This document shows positions 55,715 through 63,681 of a DNA stretch of 64,000 nt, one piece after another. Below the pieces are notes generated by a model. The model was not told the DNA's origin, made no database searches, and saw nothing but the letters and a program-made list of their open reading frames with translations. Position numbers and translations under genes: made by a program. Each line of letters begins with the position of its first letter. Position 1 is the first letter of the stretch. This DNA comes from Kribbella amoyensis (GTDB lineage Bacteria > Actinomycetota > Actinomycetes > Propionibacteriales > Kribbellaceae), in the NCBI RefSeq assembly GCF_007828865.1, contig NZ_VIVK01000001.1:2604001-2668000 (forward strand), in the 5' to 3' direction.

Positions 55715-56872
55715 TCAGACCACGTTGTACTCGGTGCGCGCACCCGCGGCCCGGAAGCGGCGGACATCCAGCGGGCTCACGTCGACCACCGGTGGCCGCC
55801 CGAGGTACAGGTCCCGGATCACCTCGCCGACGGCCGGTCCCTGCAGGAAGCCGTGCCCCGAGAACCCGGTCGCGTAGAGGAACCGGTCCACGCCTTCGGC
55901 CGCGCCGATCAGCGCGTTGTGGTCCGGCGTGAGCTCGTACAACCCGGCCCACCCGCTGGTCAGGCCGACGTCGAGCAGACTCGGGGCGCGACGCTCCATC
56001 GCCTCGGTCAACCGCGGCAACCAGGCGTCCGTCCGGTCCAGGTGGAATCCCGGCTGCTCCAGCGGGTCCGACATCCCGATCAGCAGCCCCGGTCCCTCCC
56101 GGTGGAAGTAGAAGGTGCTGTCGGAGTCGATCGTCATCGGCAGGTCCGCGGGCAACCCCGGGACCTCGGCCGTGACCACGATCTGGCGGCGCAACGGGGT
56201 CACCGGCAGCTCCACCCCGGCCAGTTCGCCGAGCCCGGCCGACCACGCCCCGGCCGCACAGATCACGGTCCCGGTCCCGATCGCGCCGAGGCTGGTCCGG
56301 ACCGAACGGATCTGGTTGCCGACAGCATCGATACCGACGACCTCGCACCCGGTCACCAAGGTTGCGCCCAAGCGGCGGGCGGCCCCGGCGTACCCGAGGA
56401 CGACGGACTCCGGTGAGCAGTGTCCCGCGTCGGGCGAGAAGCAGGCGCCGACCAGACCGGCGGCCGAGACCAGCGGGGCGAGCGCGATCGCCTCGTCGAC
56501 GGAGATCATCCGGGTCGGTCCACCGGCCGCGTTCTGCCGCCGCGTGCTCTCCTCGAAACCGGCCACCTGCTCGGCGGTGGACAACAGGAACAGGTACCCG
56601 ACCTGGTGCAGGTCGATCTCCTGGCCGGGCCGGCGGCCGAAGTCCGCGAACGCCGCGAGGCTGCGGGTCCCGAGGGCGATGTTCACCTCGTCGGAGAAGT
56701 TGGCCCGGACACCACCGGCCGCCTTCGAGGTGGAGCCCGAACCGAGCGCGTCCCGCTCCAGCAGGACGACGCCCTCGACGCCGGCTTCGGCCAGGTGGAA
56801 CGCGATACTCGTCCCCATCACCCCGCCGCCGACGATCACCACCTCGGCACGCGCCGGGAGCCGAGCCGCCAT
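55715..56872 (-). CDS. FAD-dependent amino/imino acid oxidase (DAO family)
   Basis: 385 residues. N-terminal FAD-binding loop VVIVGGGVMGTSIAFHLAEAGVEGVVLLERDALGSGSTSKAAGG, a C-terminal FAD motif (GLYELTPDHNALIGAAEGVDRFLYATGFSGHGFLQGPAVGEVI) and the DAO-type substrate domain between. The closest functional relatives are sarcosine, proline and L-pipecolate oxidases or dehydrogenases. The start is ATG 56872 and the ALDH stop ends at 56873, so the genes abut. Middle gene of the ALDH-oxidase-ketimine reductase operon. Confidence 0.9.
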   Translation of the reverse strand: MAARLPARAEVVIVGGGVMGTSIAFHLAEAGVEGVVLLERDALGSGSTSKAAGGVRANFSDEVNIALGTRSLAAFADFGRRPGQEIDLHQVGYLFLLSTAEQVAGFEESTRRQNAAGGPTRMISVDEAIALAPLVSAAGLVGACFSPDAGHCSPESVVLGYAGAARRLGATLVTGCEVVGIDAVGNQIRSVRTSLGAIGTGTVICAAGAWSAGLGELAGVELPVTPLRRQIVVTAEVPGLPADLPMTIDSDSTFYFHREGPGLLIGMSDPLEQPGFHLDRTDAWLPRLTEAMERRAPSLLDVGLTSGWAGLYELTPDHNALIGAAEGVDRFLYATGFSGHGFLQGPAVGEVIRDLYLGRPPVVDVSPLDVRRFRAAGARTEYNVV

Positions 56873-58441
56873 TCAGGCCCGACCAGCTGATCCGGTGGAC
56901 GGCAGCAGGAAGTCCAGGTCGGCCTCGACCGTCTCGACGTCCATCTGCGCCTTCTGCAGCTTGCCCGAGTAGTCCCAGTTCATCGACTGCCAGCGGGTGA
57001 ACTGGTCCAGCACCCACACGCCGCTCTGCCGCGAGCCGTTGCCCGACTTCCCGTTCCCGCCGAACGGCAGATGCGCCTCGGCGCCCGAGGTCGAGTTGTT
57101 CACACTCACCATCCCGGCCGAGATCCCCTGCGCGAACCGGAACGCCTTGTTCGGATCGGTGGTGTAGATCGAGCTGGACAGCCCGTACCCGGGTTTGTTG
57201 CCCAGCGCAATCGCTTCGCCGAGCTCGCGGTACGTCGTGATCCCGACGACCGGCCCGAAGGTCTCGTTGAGGAACAGCTCGTCGTCGGACCGGACCCCGT
57301 CGACGATCACCGGGTGGTAGAAGAGCCCGGCGGCCGGATCCCCGACGAACCCGGCCCGCGGGTTGTCCGCGCCGACCCGGCCGACGGCGCCGATCACCCG
57401 GTGGTGGGCCGCGATCCAGCCGAGCGACTTCTCGAACCCGGCCGCGAACTTCTCGTCCAGCAACGGCCCGAACAGCACGTCCTCGCGCGGGTCGCCCATC
57501 GCCGCCGACGCCACCGCGGCCCCGAACCTCGCCACGAACTCCGCGTGCACCGACTCCTGCACGATCACGGTGCCCAGCGACGTACACCGCTGCCCCGCGG
57601 TCCCGAATCCGGAGAACAGCGCGCCCTCGACGGCGAGGTCGAGGTCGGCGTCCTCGGTGACCACCATCGGGTTCTTGCCGCCGAGCTCGAGGCACGGGGT
57701 CTGCAGGTGCCGCCCGCACAACTCGCCGACCCGGCGGCCGACCTCGCTCGACCCTGTGAACCCGACCTTGTCGATCAGCCCGGCCGCGAGGGCCTGCTCC
57801 AGTCCGGCGAACGTGTCCGGGCCGTCGGCGTACACGAGGTTGAAGACCCCGGCCGGGACGCCCGCGCGGGTGAAGATCTGGTGGAACGCGTCGGAGGCCA
57901 CAGCCGAGTACTCCGCGGGCTTCCACAGCACCGTGTTGCCGCAGAGCAGGGCCGGGACGATGTACCAGGACGGAACCGCGACCGGGAAGTTGCCGGCCGT
58001 GATCACCGCGACGGTGCCGACCGGGCGGCGGAACGTGAACAGCTGCTTGTCCGGCATCTCCGACGGCACCGTCTGGCCGTAGAGCCGGCGGCCCTCGCCG
58101 AGGAAGAAGTCGCAGGTGTCGATGATCTCCTGGACCTCGCCGAGCGCCTCCGCGAGTGGCTTGCCGATCTCCTGGGTGACCAGGGCGGCGAGGCGGTCCT
58201 TGTTCGCGGTCATCAGCCGGCCGACGTTCGCGATCACCTGGCCGCGCCGCGGAGCCGGGACCGCTGCCCAGCCGGACTGCGCGTGCCGTGCCGCCTCTGC
58301 CGCGGCGACGAAGGTCTCCGGTCCGGCGGACCCGATCTCGCCGACCACCTCGGCGGTGTTCGCGGGGTTGGTGGAGTCGGTGGTGCGGACCGGGTTCGGG
58401 ACGCGTTCCCCGGCGATCACGGACAGGATGGCAGCCGACAC
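56873..58441 (-). CDS. Aldehyde dehydrogenase (ALDH7/succinate-semialdehyde type)
   Basis: 522 residues, full-length NAD(P)-dependent ALDH. Motifs: VITAGNFPVAVPSWYIVPALLCGNTVLWKP for cofactor, FTGSSEVGRR, catalytic Glu in LELGGKNPMVV and catalytic Cys in GTAGQRCTS, and NETFGPVVGI near the end. Similar enzymes oxidise aminoadipate semialdehyde or other omega-semialdehydes. GTG 58441 is set by reading frame and homology; GAGAGG lies 10 nt upstream. First gene of the operon with the DAO-type oxidase and the ketimine-reductase-like gene, divergent from a membrane protein gene. Confidence 0.92.
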   Translation of the reverse strand: MSAAILSVIAGERVPNPVRTTDSTNPANTAEVVGEIGSAGPETFVAAAEAARHAQSGWAAVPAPRRGQVIANVGRLMTANKDRLAALVTQEIGKPLAEALGEVQEIIDTCDFFLGEGRRLYGQTVPSEMPDKQLFTFRRPVGTVAVITAGNFPVAVPSWYIVPALLCGNTVLWKPAEYSAVASDAFHQIFTRAGVPAGVFNLVYADGPDTFAGLEQALAAGLIDKVGFTGSSEVGRRVGELCGRHLQTPCLELGGKNPMVVTEDADLDLAVEGALFSGFGTAGQRCTSLGTVIVQESVHAEFVARFGAAVASAAMGDPREDVLFGPLLDEKFAAGFEKSLGWIAAHHRVIGAVGRVGADNPRAGFVGDPAAGLFYHPVIVDGVRSDDELFLNETFGPVVGITTYRELGEAIALGNKPGYGLSSSIYTTDPNKAFRFAQGISAGMVSVNNSTSGAEAHLPFGGNGKSGNGSRQSGVWVLDQFTRWQSMNWDYSGKLQKAQMDVETVEADLDFLLPSTGSAGRA

Positions 58442-58502
58442 GGACGGGTCCTCTCGCTCCAGGAACTCGGTGTTGTTCAGCCTCTCATGTGAGCATGCCG
58501 GT

Positions 58503-59090
58503 GTGAGCGGTGTCAGGCTGACCGACGAAGAGATCGAGGCGATGAGCCCCCAGGAACGGCGGGAGCTGATCCGGCGGCTGGCCCCGGGGCCACCACCCGG
58601 GTTGCTGCCGTCGCGACGGACGATCGAGCGGATCCGGCACTTCCGGCTGGCGTTGCTGCTGCTCTCGATCGCGGTCCTGGTGCCGTGGACGGTGTACCTC
58701 GCGGTCACGCTGCCGGACCGGTACGTGGCGCGGAACTGGGTCAGTACCTGGGTCGGCTTCGACATCATCCTGGTGGTGATGCTCGCGCTGACCGCGATCG
58801 CGGGCTGGCGGCGGAGCCAGCTGTTGTTCCCGACCGGGTTCGCGGCCGGTGTCCTGCTGGTGTGCGACGCGTGGTTCGACGTGCTGACCAGCCAGGCCGG
58901 GGACGACCGCCTGCAGGCACTGCTGACCGCGGCCCTGATCGAGCTGCCGCTCGCCTTCGTCCTGATCGCGGGCCCGCTGCGGATCCTGCGGTACGTCGCG
59001 ATCAAGCACGGCCTGGTCGATCCGGCCGCCCGGTTCTGGCGCCGCCCGATCCCGCTGCCCGAGTCGGAGGACCCAGCAGAACGCTTGTGA
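58503..59090 (+). CDS. Four-helix membrane protein of unknown function
   Basis: 195 residues. A cytoplasmic N-terminus with LTDEEIEAMSPQERRELIRRLAPGPPPGLLPSRRTIERIRHFR precedes about four helices (LALLLLSIAVLVPWTVYLAVT; WVGFDIILVVMLALTAIAGW; LFPTGFAAGVLLVCDAWFDVLT; AALIELPLAFVLIAGPLRIL). Related proteins are common in actinomycetes without known role. GTG 58503 has no strong ribosome site. Divergent from the ALDH operon. Confidence 0.8.
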   Translation: MSGVRLTDEEIEAMSPQERRELIRRLAPGPPPGLLPSRRTIERIRHFRLALLLLSIAVLVPWTVYLAVTLPDRYVARNWVSTWVGFDIILVVMLALTAIAGWRRSQLLFPTGFAAGVLLVCDAWFDVLTSQAGDDRLQALLTAALIELPLAFVLIAGPLRILRYVAIKHGLVDPAARFWRRPIPLPESEDPAERL

Positions 59091-59184
59091 ACGCCTTCAC
59101 AATATGGTTGGCTGGTCGATGACGGGACCAGGCCCTGTCTGGGCTCCGCGTCGTACAGCGACCCGAGTACGGGAGGTGCGTACA

Positions 59185-59670
59185 GTGACCGAGCGCAAGC
59201 CGCCCGGGATGACGACCCAGGAGTGGGTCCAGCTGCAGCTCAAGCAGGCCGATGCGCGCGGGGAGTTCGACAACCTCGCCGGTGCCGGGAAGCCGCTGCC
59301 GAAGCTGGCGGATCCGCATGATCCGGACTGGTGGGTCAAGGACTTCATCCGGCGCGAGCAGATCGAGACCGAAGCGCTGTTGCCGCTGTCGGTCCAGCTC
59401 CGCAAGGAGAAGCAGCGGATCGGCGAGACGGTCGCCAAGCTACGGACCGAGACCGAGGTTCGCGACTACCTGCGCGACCTGAACGAGCGGATCCGGATCC
59501 AGGTCCGCGACTCCACCGGCGCGGTGGTCCCGGTCGGTCCGGTCGACGAGGACGAGGTACTCGAACTGTGGCGCCGGGATCGTCCCGAGCCGCAGTCGGT
59601 CCAGCCGCGGGATCCCGAGCCGGAGGCGCCGCGCCGCCGTACTCTCTGGCAGCGACTGTTCAGCGGCTGA
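59185..59670 (+). CDS. DUF1992 (DnaJ-homologue subfamily C member 28-like) protein
   Basis: 161 residues. The DUF1992 signature is clear: EWVQLQLKQADARGEFDNLAGAGKPLPKLADPHDPDWWVKDFIRREQIETEALLPLSVQLRKEKQRI, then an acidic Pro/Arg tail. The domain occurs in DNAJC28-like proteins but no J domain is present. GTG 59185 has GGGAGG (59171-59176) 8 nt upstream. 95 nt after the membrane protein gene, possibly cotranscribed. Confidence 0.9.
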   Translation: MTERKPPGMTTQEWVQLQLKQADARGEFDNLAGAGKPLPKLADPHDPDWWVKDFIRREQIETEALLPLSVQLRKEKQRIGETVAKLRTETEVRDYLRDLNERIRIQVRDSTGAVVPVGPVDEDEVLELWRRDRPEPQSVQPRDPEPEAPRRRTLWQRLFSG

Positions 59671-59676
59671 CCTGAC

Positions 59677-61779
59677 TCAGCTGTCGAGCAGTGCGCGGGC
59701 AGCCGCCTCGATGGTGTGTTCGCCGAGCAGTACCTGGTGGGCTGCGGCGCCGAGGGGCACGAAGCTGTCCTCGCTGGTCACCCGCGCCATCCGGCCGGCG
59801 TAGCCCGCGTCCACCAACGCGGCCAGGACGCCCTCGGACACCCCGCCGGAGCGCCGGGTCTCGTCGACCACCAGGACCCGTCCGGTAGCCGTTGCCTCGC
59901 GCAACAGATCGTCCACCGGCAACGGCGCCAGCCAGCGCAGGTCGAGCACCCGGACCCCGCCGAGCCGGGCCGCCACTCGCAGACTCATCAGGACGCCGTT
60001 GCCGAAGGTCACCAGGGTCAGCCGCTCCCCGTCGCCGTACGTGCGCCCGCGTCCGATCGGTACGTGCTCGGCCGGGTACGGCGTGAACCAGCCGTCGTCG
60101 CCGTCCTCGTACAGATCGCGGCGGTGGTAGAGCGCGATCGGTTCGAGGTAGACGCAGACCGCGCCGTCCGAGCGGGCGGCCGCGGCGCAGGTGTGGAGCA
60201 TCGCGGCCGCGTCGTCCGGGCGGGACGGCGACGCGATGACGAGACCGGGGATGTCCCGCAGCACACCGATCGCGTCGTCGTTGTGGAAGTGGCCGCCGAA
60301 GCCTTTCTGGTACCCGTAGCCGGCGATCCGCAGCACCATCGGATTGCGGTACTGCCCCTGCGAGAAGAACTTCAGCGACGCCGCCTCGCCACGGAGCTGG
60401 TCCTCCGCGTTGTGCAGGTACGCGAGGTACTGGATCTCCGGCAGCGGCAGCAACCCGGAGACCCCTGCACCCAGCCCGAGTCCGAGGATCGACTGCTCGT
60501 CCAGCAACGTGTCGAACACCCGGGCCGGCCCGAACGCCTTCTGCAGCCCGCGCGTCACGCCGTACACCCCGCCCTTGCGCCCGACGTCCTCGCCGAACAC
60601 CATCGACTCCGGGTACGCCGTGAGCACGTCGGCGAGGGCACGGTTGATCGACTGGCTCACCGTGAGCGGATCGCCGGGATCCGCGGACCGAGCGGGCAAC
60701 GTGGTCTCGTCGACAGCGGTGAGACGCAACGGCGCGGCCACCTCTTCGGCCGACGAGAGCTGCGGCAGACCGGCGACGTCCTGCGCGATCTCCAGGACCT
60801 CGGCCCGCTTGTCCTCGTACAGCCCGACGATCTCGTCGGCCGTACACCCCGCGGCCAGGAGCAATCGCGCGGTCCCGAGCAACGGGTCCAGCTCCTCGTC
60901 CGCGACCACCTCGGCCGGCGAACGGTACGCGGCCTCGACGTCGGACCCGGCGTGACCCATCAACCGGACCGTCCGCAGCCGCAGGAACGCGGGCCGCCGG
61001 TTCCGCCGGACGAACGTCGCGGCCTCGGTCGCCAGCTCCAGCGCGGCCGCCAGATCGGTGCCGTCGGCATCGAAGTACCGCAGGCCCGGCCGTTGTCCCC
61101 AGCTCTGCTTGATCCAGCCGTCCGGGGTCCGCACGCTGATCCCGATCCCGTTGTCCTCGCAGACCAGCAACAACGGCATCGGCAACCCCTGGTACGAGGC
61201 GTGCAGGGCCGCGTTGATCGCGCCGGTCGCGGTGGAGTGGTTCGCGGAGGCGTCACCGAAGCTGGTCACCACGATCGCGTCCGCGGGCCACGGCGACGGG
61301 ACTCCGAGCTTGGCCGCGCGAGCGATCGAGAACGCCACCCCCATCGCCCGGGGCAGGTGCGAGGCGATCGTCGACGTCTGCGGGATGACGGCCAGGTCGT
61401 GCCGGCCGAACACCTTGTGCCGGCCGCCCGCGATCGGCTCGCTGGTCGCCGCGGCGACGCCGAGCAGGATGTCGCGCAGCCCGTTCTTGTCGCCGTGCGC
61501 GGCGGCCCGGGCCAGGTAGAAGGCGCCGGATCGGTAGTGCAGCAGGGCCGGGTCCGTCGGCTGGACCGCGGCGGCGACGGCGACGTTGCCCTCGTGGCCG
61601 GACGAGCCGATCGTGTAGTACCCGTGGCCCTGGGACTGCAGCCGGCGGGCCGCGAGATCCGCGTGCCGACTGCCGAGCTGGGCGTCGAACAGCTGCCGGA
61701 GCAGCTCGGCCGGGTACTCGCACGGGGTCGGCGTCAGCCGCCGGACCCGCTCGGCGAACCGCTCGTCGACCTGGCTCAT
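59677..61779 (-). CDS. Fused 2-oxoacid dehydrogenase E1 (alpha plus beta)
   Basis: 700 residues: E1-alpha (about 25-330) and E1-beta (about 375-690) in one chain, as in the branched-chain 2-oxoacid dehydrogenase-like group of actinomycetes. The thiamine diphosphate site is GDASANHSTATGAINAALHASYQGLPMPLLLVCEDN; the beta half has VFGEDVGRKGGVYGVTRGL, LLDEQSILGLGLGAGVSGLLPLPEIQYLAYLHNAEDQLRGEAAS and GFGGHFHNDD. It decarboxylates a 2-oxoacid and passes the acyl group to an E2 lipoyl protein, not encoded here. ATG 61779. Near the ALDH operon, so a role in amino-acid breakdown is plausible. Confidence 0.92.
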   Translation of the reverse strand: MSQVDERFAERVRRLTPTPCEYPAELLRQLFDAQLGSRHADLAARRLQSQGHGYYTIGSSGHEGNVAVAAAVQPTDPALLHYRSGAFYLARAAAHGDKNGLRDILLGVAAATSEPIAGGRHKVFGRHDLAVIPQTSTIASHLPRAMGVAFSIARAAKLGVPSPWPADAIVVTSFGDASANHSTATGAINAALHASYQGLPMPLLLVCEDNGIGISVRTPDGWIKQSWGQRPGLRYFDADGTDLAAALELATEAATFVRRNRRPAFLRLRTVRLMGHAGSDVEAAYRSPAEVVADEELDPLLGTARLLLAAGCTADEIVGLYEDKRAEVLEIAQDVAGLPQLSSAEEVAAPLRLTAVDETTLPARSADPGDPLTVSQSINRALADVLTAYPESMVFGEDVGRKGGVYGVTRGLQKAFGPARVFDTLLDEQSILGLGLGAGVSGLLPLPEIQYLAYLHNAEDQLRGEAASLKFFSQGQYRNPMVLRIAGYGYQKGFGGHFHNDDAIGVLRDIPGLVIASPSRPDDAAAMLHTCAAAARSDGAVCVYLEPIALYHRRDLYEDGDDGWFTPYPAEHVPIGRGRTYGDGERLTLVTFGNGVLMSLRVAARLGGVRVLDLRWLAPLPVDDLLREATATGRVLVVDETRRSGGVSEGVLAALVDAGYAGRMARVTSEDSFVPLGAAAHQVLLGEHTIEAAARALLDS

Positions 61780-61797
61780 CGCCCGGTCCGGACGGGC

Positions 61798-62277
61798 TCA
61801 GAAGCCGCAGTCGAAGCCGTCGTCGTTCGGGTTGGCGTCGGCCAGGCCGGCCAGGATCCGGGAGGTGCGTCGAAGGTCCTCACCCGGAACATGATCCGCG
61901 AAGAACGTCGCCACCACAGCATCGACCACGGGTTCGGCGGTGCGCAGCGCCGCCCGGCCGGCGTCGGTCAGCTCGGCCCAGGTGGCCCGCCGGTCCTCCG
62001 GCGAGGTGGTCCGGACGACCCAGCCGTCCTTGTCCTCCAGCTTGCCGACCAGCCGGGTCGCGCCGCTGCGGGAGATCATCAGCGTCGCCGCCAGCGGGGC
62101 CATCCGGATCCGGCCGTCGGCCTGGTCGATCGCCCGCAGCACCTCGTGCTCGAAGTACGTCATCTTGGCGGCACTGCGCAGCGTGTTGTCCAGGTGGGTG
62201 AACAGCAGCGTGTCCGCGCGGTACATCGCCCGCCACGCCTCGAACTGGTCACGGCTCATCCGCTTCGTGGTCGCCAT
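61798..62277 (-). CDS. MarR-family regulator
   Basis: 159 residues: LFTHLDNTLRSAAKMTYFEHEVLRAIDQADGRIRMAPLAATLMISRSGATRLVGKLEDKDGWVVRTTSPEDRRATWAELTDAGRAALRTAEPVV is the classic MarR winged helix with its wing. ATG 62277 has TAGACT ending 7 nt before it, so it is probably leaderless. Divergent from an MFS exporter with CAACT/AGTTG repeats in the gap. It likely represses both itself and the transporter and is relieved by the exported compound. Confidence 0.93.
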   Translation of the reverse strand: MATTKRMSRDQFEAWRAMYRADTLLFTHLDNTLRSAAKMTYFEHEVLRAIDQADGRIRMAPLAATLMISRSGATRLVGKLEDKDGWVVRTTSPEDRRATWAELTDAGRAALRTAEPVVDAVVATFFADHVPGEDLRRTSRILAGLADANPNDDGFDCGF

Positions 62278-62284
62278 GCCGGGG

Positions 62285-62290
62285 AGTCTA
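62285..62290 (-). promoter_or_regulatory. -10 box of a leaderless promoter (MarR gene)
   Basis: TAGACT, 7 nt before ATG 62277. Confidence 0.5.
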
Positions 62291-62319
62291 CAACTAAACA
62301 GTTGACACGTGAACAGTTG
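62291..62319. promoter_or_regulatory. MarR operator region
   Basis: Dyad CAACT-AAAC-AGTTG (62291-62304) and a second AACAGTTG (62312-62319) between the divergent MarR and MFS genes; TTGACA (62302-62307) within it is a likely -35 for the MFS direction. Confidence 0.65.
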
Positions 62320-62373
62320 CGATGGGTAGGGTGTGCCGGGTCGAGTTCGTCCGTCAACGCTGAGGTGTGCATC

Positions 62374-63681
62374 GTGAGCAAGGTTCGCTGGAAGGCCGTC
62401 CGGCCGCTGCGGCACCGGGACTACCGGCTGCTGTGGATCGGGCTCGCGGTGGCCCTGCTCGGCAGCGGACTCTGGCTGGTCGCGCTGGCCTGGCAGGTGA
62501 TCGAGCTCGGCGGCGGCCCGGTCCAGCTGTCGGTCGTCACCACCGCGTACTCGATCGGCCTGGTCGTCTGCGTCCTGTTCGGCGGGATCGCCGCGGACAG
62601 GTTGTCCCAGCGCACGGTCATCGTCGCGGCCGACACCGTCCGCGGGGCGGTCCTGCTGGTCGTCGCCGCGCTGGCGTTGACCGGCTGGCTGGAGATCTGG
62701 CACCTCGCGGCCGGCGCGGTGATCATCGGCGCGGGCGAGGCGTTCCTGATCCCGGCGTACACCGCGTTGGTCCCGCGGCTGCTGCCCGCCGACGAGCTGC
62801 TCGCGGCCAACGGTCTCGAAGGGACCCTGCGGCCGTTGGCGCAGCAGGCGACCGGACCGGCGCTCGGCGGGGTCGCGATCGCCGCGTTGTCACCCGGGGT
62901 CGCGATCCTGGTGGCCGCGTTGACGTACCTGTTCTCGGCCGCCTGCGTGCTCGCGATGCACGTACGGCCCGAGCCCGCCGCACCCGCGAAGGCCGACGAC
63001 GACGCGCCGACCGGGGTGCGCTCGATGATCGCCGATCTGCGTGAGGGCTGGACGTATGTCCGGCAGACGCGCTGGCTGCTGGCGTCCCTGCTGTTCGGGA
63101 CGATCTTCGTGCTGCTCATCCTCGGACCGCTGGAAGTCCTGCTGCCGTTCGCGGTTCGGGACCAGCTCGGCGGCGACGCTCGTGAGTTCGGGCTGATCCT
63201 GGCCGCGTTCGGGATCGGCGGGGCGGCCGGTGCGTTGCTGATCTCGTCGCGGAAGCTGCCCCGGCGGTACCTCACGGTGATGACGCTGATGTGGGGCATC
63301 GGGTCCGCGCCGTTCGTGCTGCTCGGGATCGCCGAGGACCTGTGGCTGATGGCGGCCGGCGCGGCTGTGGTCGGGGCGACCGGCTCGGCGGCGATGGTGA
63401 TCTGGGGGACGCTGCTGCAGCGCCGGGTGCCCGATCACCTGCGCGGCCGGATCTCCAGCCTGGACTTCTTCGTCTCGCTGCTGCTGATGCCGGTGTCGAT
63501 GGCGCTGGCCGGACCGGCCGGGTCGTTGTTCGGCGTGACCGCGGTGTTCGCCGTCGCCGGGATCGGCCCGGTCATCGTCTGCCTCTTCGTCGTCTGGCTC
63601 GGCCGGATGCCGTCCGACGAGATCGCGCACCCGCTCGATCAGGACGAGGGCGCGACGAACCTGATCAGCGCGGAGGCCTGA
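62374..63681 (+). CDS. MFS exporter (enterobactin-exporter-like/DHA3 type)
   Basis: 435 residues, twelve helices. It begins KAVRPLRHRDYRLLWIGLAVALLGSGLWLVALAWQVIELGG, with loop 2-3 GGIAADRLSQRTVIVAAD and loop 8-9 SSRKLPRRYLTVM, and ends with a hydrophilic tail (MPSDEIAHPLDQDEGATNLIS). It fits the DHA3/EntS-like drug or siderophore exporter family. GTG 62374 is preferred since TGAGGTG lies 8-14 nt upstream. Divergent from MarR. 3' end overlaps the convergent GNAT gene by 43 bp. Confidence 0.92.
   Translation: MSKVRWKAVRPLRHRDYRLLWIGLAVALLGSGLWLVALAWQVIELGGGPVQLSVVTTAYSIGLVVCVLFGGIAADRLSQRTVIVAADTVRGAVLLVVAALALTGWLEIWHLAAGAVIIGAGEAFLIPAYTALVPRLLPADELLAANGLEGTLRPLAQQATGPALGGVAIAALSPGVAILVAALTYLFSAACVLAMHVRPEPAAPAKADDDAPTGVRSMIADLREGWTYVRQTRWLLASLLFGTIFVLLILGPLEVLLPFAVRDQLGGDAREFGLILAAFGIGGAAGALLISSRKLPRRYLTVMTLMWGIGSAPFVLLGIAEDLWLMAAGAAVVGATGSAAMVIWGTLLQRRVPDHLRGRISSLDFFVSLLLMPVSMALAGPAGSLFGVTAVFAVAGIGPVIVCLFVVWLGRMPSDEIAHPLDQDEGATNLISAEA

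Noticed and set aside
55710..57926. 738-codon minus-strand frame across the ALDH and FAD oxidase genes
   Set aside because: Out of frame with two genes showing complete catalytic motifs; the translation is Arg/Gly-rich shadow.
59716..62373. Very long plus-strand open frame preceding the MFS gene
   Set aside because: It is the complement of the E1 and MarR genes, whose motifs are clear on the minus strand; the MFS gene begins at GTG 62374.
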